Shown piece by piece: positions 32,983 through 46,600 of a stretch of DNA of 64,000 nt. Where the stretch lies: the NCBI RefSeq assembly GCF_020921035.1, contig NC_063154.1:6076001-6140000 (forward strand), read 5' to 3'. How positions within the stretch are numbered: the stretch's first letter is position 1; every line of letters begins with the position of its first letter. This DNA is from Rhodamnia argentea (Eukaryota > Streptophyta > Magnoliopsida > Myrtales > Myrtaceae). The notes under the pieces were generated by a model that worked only from the letters and a program-made list of their open reading frames with translations, had not been told where the DNA came from and did no database searches. Both the position numbers and the translations under genes were made by a program.

Positions 32983-34378
32983 TTGATCCTATGGGGACGC
33001 AGCTTCGACGACCGTACATGAGCCGTCTTGGAGCACCTCGCGGGAGATTCTCGAACTGTTGGAAGGTTGGTTCGGGTGGCGTCGTTGAGATCTGCGTTCC
33101 CGTGCTCGGAAATTTTGAGGTCCCGCCGTGTCGGTGGCATGGTTATTGTCTAATCAATCTCCGACTCTTCGAACCTTAAACGCGGCATGATCAAAGTAAA
33201 GTTTCATGGAAAAAATTATGGCTATCTAATCAATTGGTGATCCTCAGGATCTTGGGTTCAAGTAGCGAGGTAACGGATCTAACTCCCACGAGTCGAAATC
33301 CTAGGGGCACAGATCCAAGTGCCCGTGGTCGTAAGTCGAGGATCCTAGCTCGAGTCCGAGGTGTATAGCACGACCACCAAGATCTAGGGTTGATACGACG
33401 ACGATCGTTGTGGCGGCAGAGGTGAAGTTGAATGTCGAAAAAGGAATTGCGGTTTCCAGAAGCGTAAATTATTTTCAAGACATAAAGGATTAATTAGTCG
33501 GTTATCACGAAATGATTTGAAAAACGCTCATTTTCAGTATCGACTCGAATAAAAGAATAGAAAATAAGCGGACCTCGATTGAAGAAGTACACTTCATCAA
33601 TATTCAATCTCTACTTAATTCGCTATTATTAGTCATGCCATTAGACTTTTATGCTAGTTTTGATGAGTGATCCCGAATCAAAGATAATAGTTTCGCTCCA
33701 AATTTTCCGATAAATTTGCCTGTTGAGCAGGTCAAATGGTAATGTCTTTTGTGGTCAACCGCATATTCGAGTACACGAACTTTCAATTTTCCCTTTGCCA
33801 AAAATATTTCGAATTAACGGAAAAGAATAAAGTCATCTAAACTTCGTTTTGCCCTTTTGTCCGTTTGTCTTTAGCCTGTGTTCATGCTCATAAACCCACA
33901 CTTTTCCGTTTGACCAATAAAAAATCCACACCTCTCCTAGGAACAGCTTGTGAGTCCCCGGGCTGGGCTCGTGGTCGATCTTCGGGCGCCTAGCATCGAG
34001 CCTTGTCCGAACCGGCTGCCGATGGGCCGTCCTGGCCCATAATTAAGCCCAGCCATATTTGGGCCCGCCCAATCCACATGCTCGAGTTGGGAAGGCGCCC
34101 CAGCCTTGTCCGTACAGGCTTCTGATGATCGGGTCTGGCCCATAATTAAGCCCGGGACGACTTGGGCCAGCCCAATCCACATTCTCGCATTCGCGCTGCG
34201 GTCCCTGGCCCAGGAAGCTCCTTGTCCCGGCCCCTACTCAGGTTCTCCAGCCCGATAAATCCTTGGCCTGGTTTTTTTCCTAAAAATAAAGTCGACTTCG
34301 GAAATTTATGTATCTTTCTTGGCGACACAAAACGAAAAAAAGAAAGGACAAGAAAAAAAGGGTAAAAACTTTTGTAAC
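30746..34378. other. Intergenic upstream of RSA1, no gene seen
   Basis: Holds a pyrimidine/GC-core/purine module at about 31131-31400 (core 31190-31320) and a (GA)n tract at 32938-32977. Many overlapping short frames on both strands at 31850-33180 have no recognisable content. A doublet of 'GGCCCATAATTAAGCCC' at about 34034 and 34136 is a local direct repeat about 100 bp apart. Confidence 0.5.
32938..32977. repeat. (GA)n microsatellite
   Basis: About 19 uninterrupted GA units, the longest in the window, in intergenic DNA. Confidence 0.9.
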
Positions 34379-34535
34379 CTTCGTCTTCCTTCTGCTGCAC
34401 CTGCGTTCCTAGGGTTTCTGCCACTGCTGCTGAGTAATTGTTCCTCTGCAAGTACACACCAGTGCGCCTCCGAATTTCCCGTGAATTCGCTCTCACTAGG
34501 TGTCTCCGTCTACGCGAATTCTTCCGATACGGGGG

Positions 34536-34559
34536 ATGGGTATCTTCTTCGTCCTGTAA
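34536..34559 (+). other. Short upstream ORF in RSA1 leader
   Basis: ATG with seven codons (MGIFFVL) and TAA, ending 83 nt before the RSA1 start, in sequence likely to be 5' UTR. It could lower or tune translation. That the transcript includes it is inferred. Confidence 0.4.
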
Positions 34560-34642
34560 CTTGCGGAGCTGCTGGAATCGTTCATCGGCTTGTCTCCGCG
34601 ATCGGCGCGGACTTGGATTAGTATTTGTTCCCGCGAGAGAGC

Positions 34643-37600
34643 ATGTATTCCGCTAGAGGGAGTAATGCGTTTGGGCAACAATCGTATTCTGGCCAATCGG
34701 GATACGGTCAGAAGGTGAGTCAGGCGAGCCTTCTTATTTCAAATTCTGCATTTTTGTTCACGTTGGTATTGTCTGTCAGCATCTTCTTCGTCGTTCTCTT
34801 TAATTTGTAATTCGGAATTTGTTTATGTTGCTTCTTGGTTGTTGTTTCCATCGGGTGATGATGGCATGGTGGATGACGATGTTTCGGACCTTCACTAATT
34901 GATTGGGCAATAGTACGCTAGTCGATTTTTCGGCTTGTTAAAGCAGTTAAAGGAAATACAAGTTAGCTTCTGGAAATTTTGATCACAGAATCCCAGTGGG
35001 ATAATTCGTATGGTGCGGGTTTGCATGGCAAAGAATGACGTGTATCGATTAGTAGTCAGGACATATCGCATGGAAGTAAAGCCTGTCCTCGTAGAGATTG
35101 TCAGAATCTGATCTTTTCTGAAGAGCGCAGGGTTCAAAGGCTCAACAAACTGTTTATTACTAGCTTCTATAAATGGGAACAGGGCCTTTGTGATGATTTT
35201 AGTATTGTGGTCACTTTCAATATTGCATTTTCATTGGTCCGAAACCATCTGACTGACAAAGTCGTAGACAAGCCTTGTAGTTTTGTTGACGATAGTTTCC
35301 TATGCTAGAGTTTCCTTGAATTAGAACTGCTTGTCTAAGGCTATGTTAATATAAGGGACTTTAAACTTGTGAAACATGAAGTTCTGTTGAGTCTAGTCTT
35401 ATCATCTATCGTTTTCAGATGGGACCTGCATATTCGGGTGGCTCTGCTGGTGGACCTGATGGGGGCTCTCAATTGTCTTTGGCCTCTCAGCATTCATCAA
35501 TCCGTGGTGCCTTGCAGGAAGCTGATGTTGGTGGATATAGGGCTCATCCTTCAGCTGCAGCTCATTACGGGGGACAGTATAGTTCTGTTTATGGCTCAGC
35601 TGGTTTGAGTGGAACTCAGCAGGTCAGTGCGAATTGCATGCGTATCTAATGTTGCTGATCTTCTGAATGATCCCATGCTTCAGTCGTCCTTCCTATTTGT
35701 TAGCTTTTAGTTTATGGTTATGCACCACTGGACACCAGGGTGCAATCCCTCCCATCGCACTTCCTTGATTGCTGTATGAATTCATTGGGCCAAATCCTGA
35801 ATTTCTCATTTTTTCGTCGGACACTCTGTTTAATTGTCTGGCATATGTGATGAGAATCTCTTTGACTGTTGAATGATCTCCTTTCCTGATATCAAATTAA
35901 CGCTGTGCATTGACGTGTCTAATAAAATGCTTTTGGGTAAAAGATTTGATCAATTTAATTCTTTCAAACTATTTTGTTGTCATGCATGTATTTTGTCCTT
36001 TCCTTCAATTTAATTCTTTCAAACTTTTTTGTTGTCATGCATGTATTTTGGCCTTTCCTGAGTCTTAGTCTCGATTTTCCTTTCCTTTAATGATTTTCTT
36101 AAAATATTGATGGCTTGTTGAACTCTGTGAATTGCATGAAAGTAGGGTATTCTACATTCAGGGGGTTTAACAATTTTGTAAGATGTTCTTGGTGGAAACA
36201 ATGTGAATGGTAGATCCTACTGAATTGAAGTGGGTCCATGAATCTAAGAAATAGTGAGAAATCTTGATCTCTCTCAATACCTTTCTCAGTTCGAATTTCT
36301 TTTTCCTGATTTTGAAATGTAGTCTTGCATTTGAAACTAAACTTATAAAGCTTTAACCGAACTGTTTGAACATTCTTAAATGCCATGTCATTTTTCACAA
36401 TTTTTCTTAATTCGTTTAAAGGAGGAGCTAATCATCTATTGATACATTTATTAGAAGATTGATGTAATTATATCGTACTATATTATGAATTTCCTGAAAG
36501 ATTTTTTTCTTTGATTTCTGAATTCTTTTTTTGTATTTCTTTTTTCCCTTTTAAGATTAAAGGCGACTCCATCTTCTTCTTAGTTTTGATTTCTTTTGCT
36601 TTTATGTTTTTTTTCATGAAAATTTCTCAATTTTGTTGAGTTGATGTTGTGATTTATTATTTCATGATAATACAGAAGAAACCTTTTTTATGCTCAATGC
36701 AGTGAAGAAATATTATAATATCTTAGCTGAATCTAGTTAATACGATGAAGAAAATCTACAGTCATTTTTATGATTGCTTCTAATCCTTTTAAAGAAGGAG
36801 ATAATCATTTATTGATGCAATAATTAGAAGAGCAATATGAATTTAATGTTCTATACTATGCCTTTTGTGGAAGAATTCTGTAAAACAAAATAATTTCAAA
36901 GGGGAAGCATCCCATGTACAAAATCATGAAGAAGACTGTTTCTATCAGTTCCTGTTGCCATAAGTGAAACAAAGTTATGCTAATGTACTTTTTTTCTGAA
37001 ATACTTAAAATTTGTAAGTAAATTTTCTTTGTTTCTTGTTTTCTTCTTTCTAGGATTCGCAAAGAAAACATCACAATAGAAGAGTCTTATGAGGGGAATC
37101 AGTAGGATTGAATAAATTCTATATTATAGATGTATCTATAGAGAATTTAATACTTTATGCCATTTTTTTTCTTGAAGTTTTCTTTTGTCTTTACTTGTCG
37201 AGGCAGTTGGTCCTTTTAATGTTCAGCTTAATAGCGTTGAAGGTGTCAAATCCACCATGCTTTATGATACTGATAGTGCTCGAGTTATTATGTACTTATA
37301 ATCTTCTTGTTCTAGCTTCCGGCACTCAGCAATAAAGGGGCTGCGCAGTCTGTTTTAGAAGGTCGCGGCAGCTACACCTCATCTATACCAGCTTCTCCTA
37401 AATTTGCATCCAGTGAATATGTCCCCTCATCCAACCATGGTTATGGTCGAAAAAATGAGGCATTATTTGCAGAAAAAGTTCCTGATTATCGTTCTTTAGA
37501 AAGGCGACAGTACGCTGAAAGACAAGGTGCCTATATTGGGAGAGAGGTGCAGACAGAGCCAACCAGAAGATTCACTGATTCTGTTGGTTATGGTCATCAG

Positions 37601-40600
37601 CGTCAGGTGTGTTGTTATCATTAGTTTTCCAATTCCTGCTGGATCAAATTGTTTTTGTGGTTCTATCGAAATTCAAATTAGTCTCTTGTAGGATTATAAT
37701 TTTATAGACTTTTTTGTTGTTATTGCTTCTTTTTTTGATGATGAAATTTAAACTCGTCTCTTGCTTGACAAACATTCTTTGGAAGTTCATTCTTCACTTC
37801 TTTCTGTCTTGACAGTCTGAGATGTATGATCGCATGGATCGGACATCTTTACTTCGACAAGAACACTTGCTGAAAGCTCAATCACGCCATTCCACTGCAC
37901 TTGATGGAAGCTCCAGGTAACTTTGGGTTACGCATGTTGCATCCACTTAGAGGGCATTTCCTTTATGGTACTTGCTGTTCAATATGCTATTCATTTTCTT
38001 TTCATATCTTGGGTCTACTGCCCAATTCACCTTACTTGCCCATCAACTGAGGCAGTGGTCCATGGTCTGCTCCAAAAAGTATGTTGGAAAAAACTTAATA
38101 AAACGGTGGAATATTTCTTACACCACTAAGTAGCAACACATTTCTGGCAGACAAAACGAATATCTTGCAGCAAGAGTTCCTACAAACCGACCTCTGGACC
38201 AAGATCTTGTGTCTTACGGAGGTCGAATGGATGCCGATCCTCAAAGCTTCTCAATGCTTGGTGCTCCCTCGTATGGTGGACCAAAAACACCGTCAATATT
38301 AGGGGCAGTTCCGAGAAGAAATGTGGATGATCTCATTTATGGGCAAAGTTCTTTGAATCCTGGTTATGGCGTGAGCCTGCCTCCTGGGAGGGACTATACT
38401 ACTGGAAAAGGGCTTCATGGTAGTGAGTCCGATTACTCGAGTAGCGTACTATCACGTGGTAGTCATCCTCGGATTGAAGAACACAAGGATGACAGGGCTA
38501 GTTATCTTCGAGAATTTGAATTAAGAGAGGAAGAGCGCCACAAGGAGCGGCTAAGAGAGAGAGAGAGAGAAAGAGAAAGGGAGAAGGAACGTCAACGTGA
38601 ACGAGAACGTGAACGGGAGCGGGAGCGTGAACGGGAGCGCGAACGAGAACGTGAACGTGAACGTGAAAGAGCTCGAGAAAGGGAACACTTGTCGGAGAAA
38701 CGAGACAAGGAAAAAGAAAGAGAGCGAAAGCGTTTATCGGAGACCGGACGAGAACGGACTCCTCCGAGGGCCTCAAAGGACCGACGAGGTTCTTCTTTGA
38801 CAAAGGAAGGCAGATCTTTGCGACGAGATTCTCCATATCACGAAGCTTCAAATAGGTGGACCTTGATGATTTACTTTGCGTCCTGCTCTAGTCTGAATAT
38901 ATACCTACTCGGTTTCCTGTGCCCTCATGACTAACTTGTTCCTGTTCTGTCATTCTGAAGGCGTCCTTCACCTGTTAAACAAATAAGGAGAGAATATGTC
39001 TGCAAGGTAAAGAAAAGGAACGCAAGGATTGTCTTATTCATCATTCATTTAAGAGATTATCTTCCTCTGGAGATCTGCGGCTGCTGAGGGGAAGATTGCT
39101 TTTGCTTTGGGATTTCCTGTGTTACTCCTGGCCAAGTGGCTTCTCGCTTTGCTTTATCTATTATTCCGAGTTCTAAACCTGGAATACAACGATTGTTGAA
39201 GAATCTGAAAGGACCTCTCTTCTGAAATGCTCCATCTCTTTGCTTTTCTAGTGCTACTTTGCCGTTCATCATCACTTTACCTCTGTCCGCACGTTTCTTT
39301 CTCTCCAAATCTCTTCATCGTTCACTCTGCTCAAAGTTTCCAGCCCTATCTTGCGTCTCTCCAGTCCTATAAGTCCTCTACATGCTTTTTTGGAATGGTG
39401 CTTCTTTTACGAGAGTTGATCCAAAAATTGAAGCTGGCCCGTTAATTTGAATCTTATTAACCAGTAAAGACAAACTTTGTCTTAGCTTAAAAATAGCTTG
39501 TTGACCGGAGAGTTTTCTCTACGGAGCTGCATCATTTATCACTTGTATCAACTGTCTTTCGAACTAGTTGAGATTTTACTGTGGTTTCAATGCCAATATT
39601 TCCACGTAAGTGTTCTTACATGTTGAACACATATGTTCTGCGATTTGGGACCATTTCTTATCTTTCTTTCCCTCTCGATCATCCCCATAAAAAAAGATAT
39701 GTACATATGCGCATGCGCATATCTATTGATATACTTCTGTGGATATCATGCGAAGGTCATTTTGCTACTCCCGACAGAATTAGAAATTTGTGCTTAAAGA
39801 GATAGTGGGAGAGACTAGTGAGCCTCGGATAAAAGAGTCTTCCTTATTGGTTTCTGGTGAAGAATAGTCTCAGAGACTAATAAGCCTTGGATAAATTCAT
39901 TGTCCTTGTTTGGTTTCTGATGCAATTTGTTGTTTTTTATGAATTAAGCTCTTGCCATTTTCATTTGCAGGTCTACTCATCCAGTTTTGTAGCTGTAGAA
40001 AGGGATTATATCTCTCTGGATAAACGCTATCCAAGACTTTTTGTATCTCCAGAATTTTCCAAGGTTTGCAGTTTTATTTGGTCTTTCTTTTGGTGAGATA
40101 AAAATTTTAAGTGATTGAATGTGCTCTTACTTGAACCTTATCGTGTTTAAGGTGGTGGTGAGTTGGCCTACGGATTGCCTTAAGCTCTCATTTCATACCC
40201 CCGTCAGGTACCTTGTGTTGTCTATTCTATTCATGCTATTTTATTTTGCTTCTAGTACTTTGTACTGGAAATTGTGGAATTAATAATCTTCCATTAGGAT
40301 TGTATGAACTGTTTGAAACATTCCTCCAGTTATTAAAGATTTTCTCAAGACCCAAAGATGGTTGATTGTCTCTTTATAGTGGGTGTGAATGATATTTTGA
40401 TGAAATGAGTATCTTCTTGACTGGGACAGTTTTGAGCACGACTTTCTTGAAGATGAGAGTGCAGCTGAACCAAAAGAGTTAACCACCAAAGTTCCCTTCA
40501 AAGACTTAGAACAACCAGTACATCGAGATATCGTCTGGAATGCTAAGGTATGTTGTTCCTAGAGCTTGGACTTGTAGCCCACCTGATTTTCCACTTTTTT

Positions 40601-43600
40601 TAAATGGAAATGATGATTCCTGTAGCATTTGGCATACTGCAATTAATTGAGTACATATTTATGCTGTCTTGACAATTCAATATGTTGACATACACTCCAA
40701 GCCAAGGACCAAATTTTAGGTTCAAGTATAGTGCCTAGAGGTTTATTGTTAGTAATCAGTCATTAACTTTGCTTGTGAATACTGTTACATGCTTCCATTT
40801 ATATCTGTGTCTGTGGGATTGATTGAAGGATTGAGTGTGTCAGCTTTGTCGTCAAGTGCTCAGTTTGCATTTTGACTGGTAGCCATAGAATAGAAATGAG
40901 GTCTGCAGAAGATTGTTTGCTAGTGAAAAAGGAAGAAAGTATAAAATCCATTAATCGTAATCGGCAGTATTTCTGGGATGTTTGTTCTTGAATCAGGTCG
41001 TTATCTTGTCAAAGTTCAATCTCCATGTTTTTTTGTTAATGTTTGCTACTTGGAACTGCAAATGTTATTATAATTTCTTGGACATTCCTGTTTAGGAACT
41101 TCGTTTTAGGATGAAATGATGATGTAGTGGATCAGCTACGGAGGTTTTTGGACTTCCTAGTTCATGCAAGCAAAGCAAACTCTATTGTCTGCATAAACAC
41201 AATAGTATTATTGCGAAAGGGCAGCCTGGTTCACCATGCTCTTGCTATGCGTGGGGGCCAGGGAAGGGTTGGACGACTAGTGTACACTGCCTTACCTTGC
41301 AATTGCACGACGCTGTTTCCATGGCTCAAACCTATGACCTACGAGTCATTGGATGACAACTTTGTCATTAGGCCAAGGCTCCCCTTCACAATATTATTAT
41401 ATGAAAGAAATAATTTTTTTTGGTAATATTGGGGTCAACAATCTTATTGTGAGTTTTTTTGGTTGCCATTGTAAGCCATTTATTAATGTCTTCTAGCATA
41501 TAGGGTCAGTACTGATAAGTTGCTTTAGAGTTTCAACTCGTCGATGCCCTTTGCCTACCTGTTTACATGTTAAATTTATACCCACTTGCAAATATATCGT
41601 TGTTGCACCTTCTCGCCAATGTATTTGAGCATTTCCAAAAGCCACTAATATCTTATAGCATATAGGGTCAGTACTGATAAGTTGCATAAGAGTTTCAACT
41701 CGTCGATACCCTTTTCCTACCTGTTTACATGTTAAATTTATACCCACTTGCAAATTCATCGTAGTTGCACCTTCTCGCCAATGTATTTGAGCATTTCCAA
41801 AAGCCATTATAAACGAGTTTTCCTTGCGTTGGGGAGCCACAGCTATAGTTTCTCTTGAATAAATTTTGATATTCACATTCATGAATATTTCTTGTGGCAG
41901 CATGTGTCTTAAGTCATTGTCTTCATAAGGAACTGCTCTACATTTCCTTCCATGATTCCAACCTGAATGCAATGCCAATGAATTTACTCTTAGAGCATTT
42001 TTTTTTCCCATTTTTTGCTCTTCGAGGTTAGGCGGTGTTTTTCCCTTGCCTTTCTTCCTTCTCCTATTTCGCTGTCTCTGAACCACTCTGTCGATCCGCC
42101 ATTTCGTCTTACATTTTTCGCCCTCTGGTCTTTAAGTTTCTCTTTTGCTTCATTCGCATCCCCCTTGAATCTGCAATTGCAAGAATCTGTCCTCAATCTA
42201 CTCAAAAGGAACACTTGTACCTTAGTCTTCCTTCCTTCGACCTTAGAAGTCCCGGTCGGAATTGAATACGACCATTTGTATCCCTCTTCATATTCAAATG
42301 GGAGACGAACCAATTTACTTTTTGTTGGATTTGATTCCGTTGGGATTGGTGGGGGGTCTGATTTGCTGAGACTCATTTCTAAATCTTATTGATGCTTTTG
42401 TAGTCACAAAACTTTCTAACAATCTTAGGACACAGACAGGTCAAATTTGTGATTCTGTTAATTTATATCATTGTGCAATTTGAGAAGCTCTTGTGGATTG
42501 AACACCCTGTTGCAATTAGTGCTGCATTTTTGCCCTAACATGTGCTGTTTGATGCTGGCGTAGGTGATTCTGATGAGTGGACTGAGCAGGAGCGCTCTGG
42601 AGAATCTATCATCTGATAAGAACTTTGGTGATCATGTTCCACATATTTGTAGCATTTTAAGGTTTGCTGTTCTTAAGAAGGATCATTCTTTCATGGCAAT
42701 TGGTGGACCGTGGAATTGTAGTGATGGCAGCGATCCATCTGTTGATGATTCTTCTTTAATACAGACGGCCCTTAGGTTTGTCTTCTCTTTCATTTGCTTT
42801 TTGTTTTTTGGTTTTTAAGATAAATGTGCTTTGTAAATCATTAAAATGCTTTGGACCAAAAAAAAAAAAAAAATCATTAAAATGCTGTAAATGTTCAGAT
42901 ATGCTAAAGATATCACTCAGCTTGATTTGCAGAGTTGTCGCCATTGGCATCGTTTCCTTGAGGTAACTTGCTTCTTCTTCTTCTTCATTTTTATTTTTAT
43001 TTTTTTATTATTTATTTAAATTTGGAAATTTGGTATCCCACCTAGCCCAAATAATAGGCACCCTTCCAAGAAAAAAAAAAAAAAGAGGTGGAATTCAAAC
43101 ATCCCAAGGTCATATGTGCTTGTAATGATGGTTAACATCGGTCATATCTCATTCTAGCTCCCAGCGGACATTCTGTCAGCCCATAGAGCATGCTGTTATC
43201 TAATCACGTCTCTATATACTAAAAATATATGGCGCTGTCTATTGCCTTGTCTGTGGGATCAAGCTTATGTGAACTCCGCTTACCTTGTCAAGCAGTGTTG
43301 TGTCCGAAGCATTGGTTTGCCCTGTTTTATAGTGTGTATGTGAATTCATGGTTAAATGACAGTGTTCATTGATATACCTTCTAACATGCATATGTGTAAG
43401 CATGCGTGCATGTATTTGTGAGCTCATGCGCTCAAATTTGTTTCATACCTTCTTATACTTTTACATTACAGATACATTACGATCGAATTGGGAAGGATGG
43501 CCTATTTAGCCATAAAGAGATCACTGTACTCTTTGTCCCAGACTTGTCGGACTGTCTTCCTTCACTGGAGACATGGAGGCAGCAGTGGTTGGCTCACAAG

Positions 43601-46600
43601 AATGTTGTTGCTGAGAGAGAACGGAGAAGAAATTTAAAAGAAGAGGTTTGTGTTTTTTGTTAAGGCTGTGGTTTATTAGCATTGGCTTACGCAAGACAAT
43701 TAGGACATGAACAGAAGTTGCTTTTCAATTGAATGTGCTGGTCTTTATTCATGTAAAAGTGAGGCCGTAAATGCAAAATCCGGTGTCATTGGGTGCTTAC
43801 TGCATCTTTATGCCTTATTTGAAAAGTTCTTCTGCCTTAATGCTCATCCACTAATTCTTGACTCTGTCATCTATTCACATTACTACTACTCTCTTTATTT
43901 ATCTTTGTTAAATATGTTTCCATCAGTTCTCTTTTAATCAGCGGCACCTGCACATGCTGCTGATTCATGCATCTATATGAAGAATTTCATATACAATAGA
44001 AGTATGATGGAAAAAGTGAATGGCGTCCTTTCCTTACCAAACCTTTTGTTTCATTCAGTTTGACTTTGACCTAGATTCTTCAGTAACAGCTTATTGGTGA
44101 ATGTTATTTTATGTGGCCCTAGATAGGGTACTTCCTCAGTCTTTCATTAATCTAACTGAAGTGGTCAACATGCAATGTAATGCTTTCATGGGTGGGTGAA
44201 ACTAAAAGGACTATGCTATTGTATCAGTGTTCTGTTGCTTCATATTTGGACAGTGTTTTGCTGGAGATTGGTATGGTCATGAATTCATGGACTCCAACTG
44301 AGATCACATACCATGTGACTGGCAAGTCAAAAGAGCGACAGCTTGTTTTGGGGGATTAGAAAGAAGAACCTGACTAAGCCTGAATGGTCTTTTATTATGG
44401 GGCCAAATAAGTTGCACTTTTGATCGAGACATTAGGTTTGGATTTAACCTGCATTGTTGATGAACTGATCTGATGTTCCAATTCAAGTACATTGAACTCG
44501 GTATGAAACCTCAGCAAGTTCCGTCTCCGTAAAGTTTGATAGGAAAAGGAAAAAAATTAGTTTCACCTTTAATTGCTTCCTGAAGTATGAAAGTACCATC
44601 GTCGCGTTTCCATTATGACTCAGGTAATTGCATATTTGAGGAACTTAGTCCTGGTGGTGGAAGTTAGCAGTGTTGACAGGTTTTGCTCTTAGTTTGGTTT
44701 TGTCCAATGGGCTCCATGCATTCTGTATTTGATGCCTCATCTGTCCAATTGATGGTATTTTTTTTTTTTTGGGTCAGAATTTTGATGGTAGTTGACTTAG
44801 CATCAGTTTGAAGAGGCAGTGATGATAAATGCATAGTATTGCTTGTGTAGCTTGATATGTGCGTTTTTAGCATCTTTTATTCGCCAATTATCAATGAAGT
44901 GGAACACGAGGAGTCTTTTACTGGTATTCTAAAATCAGAATTTTATTGCAGAGATCTGGAGATAGGATGGAGGGGACCAAAGGTGAGTGAAATTTGCAAA
45001 AAATTCCTTATGTTGTCACATGTTTCGCTAACATGCATGCTGTTGTTTTTGTTTTGCTCTCTTAATAGACAAGGGTTTAAGCTCCTTAAAAGATTCAAAA
45101 GTGGTTAGCAAATCTGAGAAAAACAATGGAACTTCCGGTGAGAACGGGAATGGTGATCAGAAAGACAAGGATGCCGTTTTTGTCCAAGGAGGTGAAACTG
45201 AAGAAAGGAGTGGCGAACATGAGAAAAAGGATGCGGATGAAACGGCTGAGGTTGACAAGGATGCAAAAGTAAAAGAATCAGGAGAAACCACTGGTGCTCA
45301 GGCAGCTGGCGCTGTCAAGACTGGGAAGAAGAAGATAATACGGAAGATTGTAAAACAGAAGGCTGCAGACAAGAAGGTTATAATGGAGAAAAGCGATGGT
45401 AAACAGAGTGACAAGCTTGATAAGGATGCTGGAGATGGTAACACAAAATCAGAGACGGCAAGTGTGCAGAATGAACCATCTATTGGTGTCAAAACTTTTA
45501 TCAGGAAAAAGGTGGTAAAGAAAGTTCCTGTGGTTAAAGAAGGCGTGCAGTCTGAGGTGAAAGCTGACATGGAGACAGATTGCGCTGAAGGGGAATCTCA
45601 GGAGAAAACTGATCCTGATATTGCCATGGTCGGGCAAGATAGCGGTGCAAAGACAACCGTAAAGAGGAAAATAATTAAGAAAGTACCTAAGAAGAAGGTC
45701 GTTGATGGGGAAGCCAATGTTGGGGTGGCTGATTCTAAGAAAGATGGTGGTGAACAAATTGTTGTCCAGGAAGGGAAAATGGATAAGCCTGTTGCTGACA
45801 CCAAATGTCAGGTGAGCGAAGTTAACAAATCGAAGAAGAAAGTAATTAGCAAGAAAAACTCACAAGCATCAGTTCCTGAGAAGCAGAATACTTCAAAGAC
45901 TTCAGAAGCAGCAGAAAGTGCGGTCAATGAGGAGGAAAAGGAGGATGAAAAGGGAGTTGAAGAGAAAATTGTCTCCAGCTCTAAAGCTGAGGGCGAAGCT
46001 GAGAAGCAAAAAGCTTCTGAGAAAGATGTTCATAAGGATAAGAATTTGAGAGAAGGGGAGTCAAAGAATGATGAGGAGAAAAAAGATGCAAATCAGAAAG
46101 ATGAATCTATGAGAAAATTGGATGAAGATACAAGGGCAAAGAGAAAGATTGAAGAACCTCCCCGCCCAGGCCTGATTCTACAAACAAAAGGTCCCAAGGG
46201 TTCTAAAGTAGGTTGACCGTGAGAGTTTCTTATTATCATGATAACTATGTATGTTTTGTGTCAGTGTCAAACATCAGCTTACCTTCTGGTACTTTGCACT
46301 GTTAATTGTTGCAGTTGCGTTCATTATCACTTTCACTTGATTCCCTCTTGGACTATTCTGACAAGGATGCTGAAGAATCAAACTTTGAGGTGAGCTCCTT
46401 GGCTTCAACACGTGACACCTATCTGATCTGCCTTTGTGTACGAGTGTGGACTAACAATGGTCTTGTGTTCTTACTAGTTCTTTTTGATGCATGAGATACA
46501 AAATTCTTTGTTTGTTGTTGTAGCTTTCAGTATTTGCGGAATCACTTTATGAGATGCTCCAATATCAGATGGGATGTCGTCTCTTTAACTTTTTGCAGGT

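Noticed and set aside
34625..34642. Upstream non-ATG start extending RSA1
   Set aside because: It begins with TTG. The first ATG in frame is at 34643, and family members begin with a similar Met-Tyr-Ser stretch.
38498..38851. Minus-strand frame with Val-His repeats in RSA1 exon 5
   Set aside because: Antisense reading of the Arg/Glu repeat tract; no independent support.
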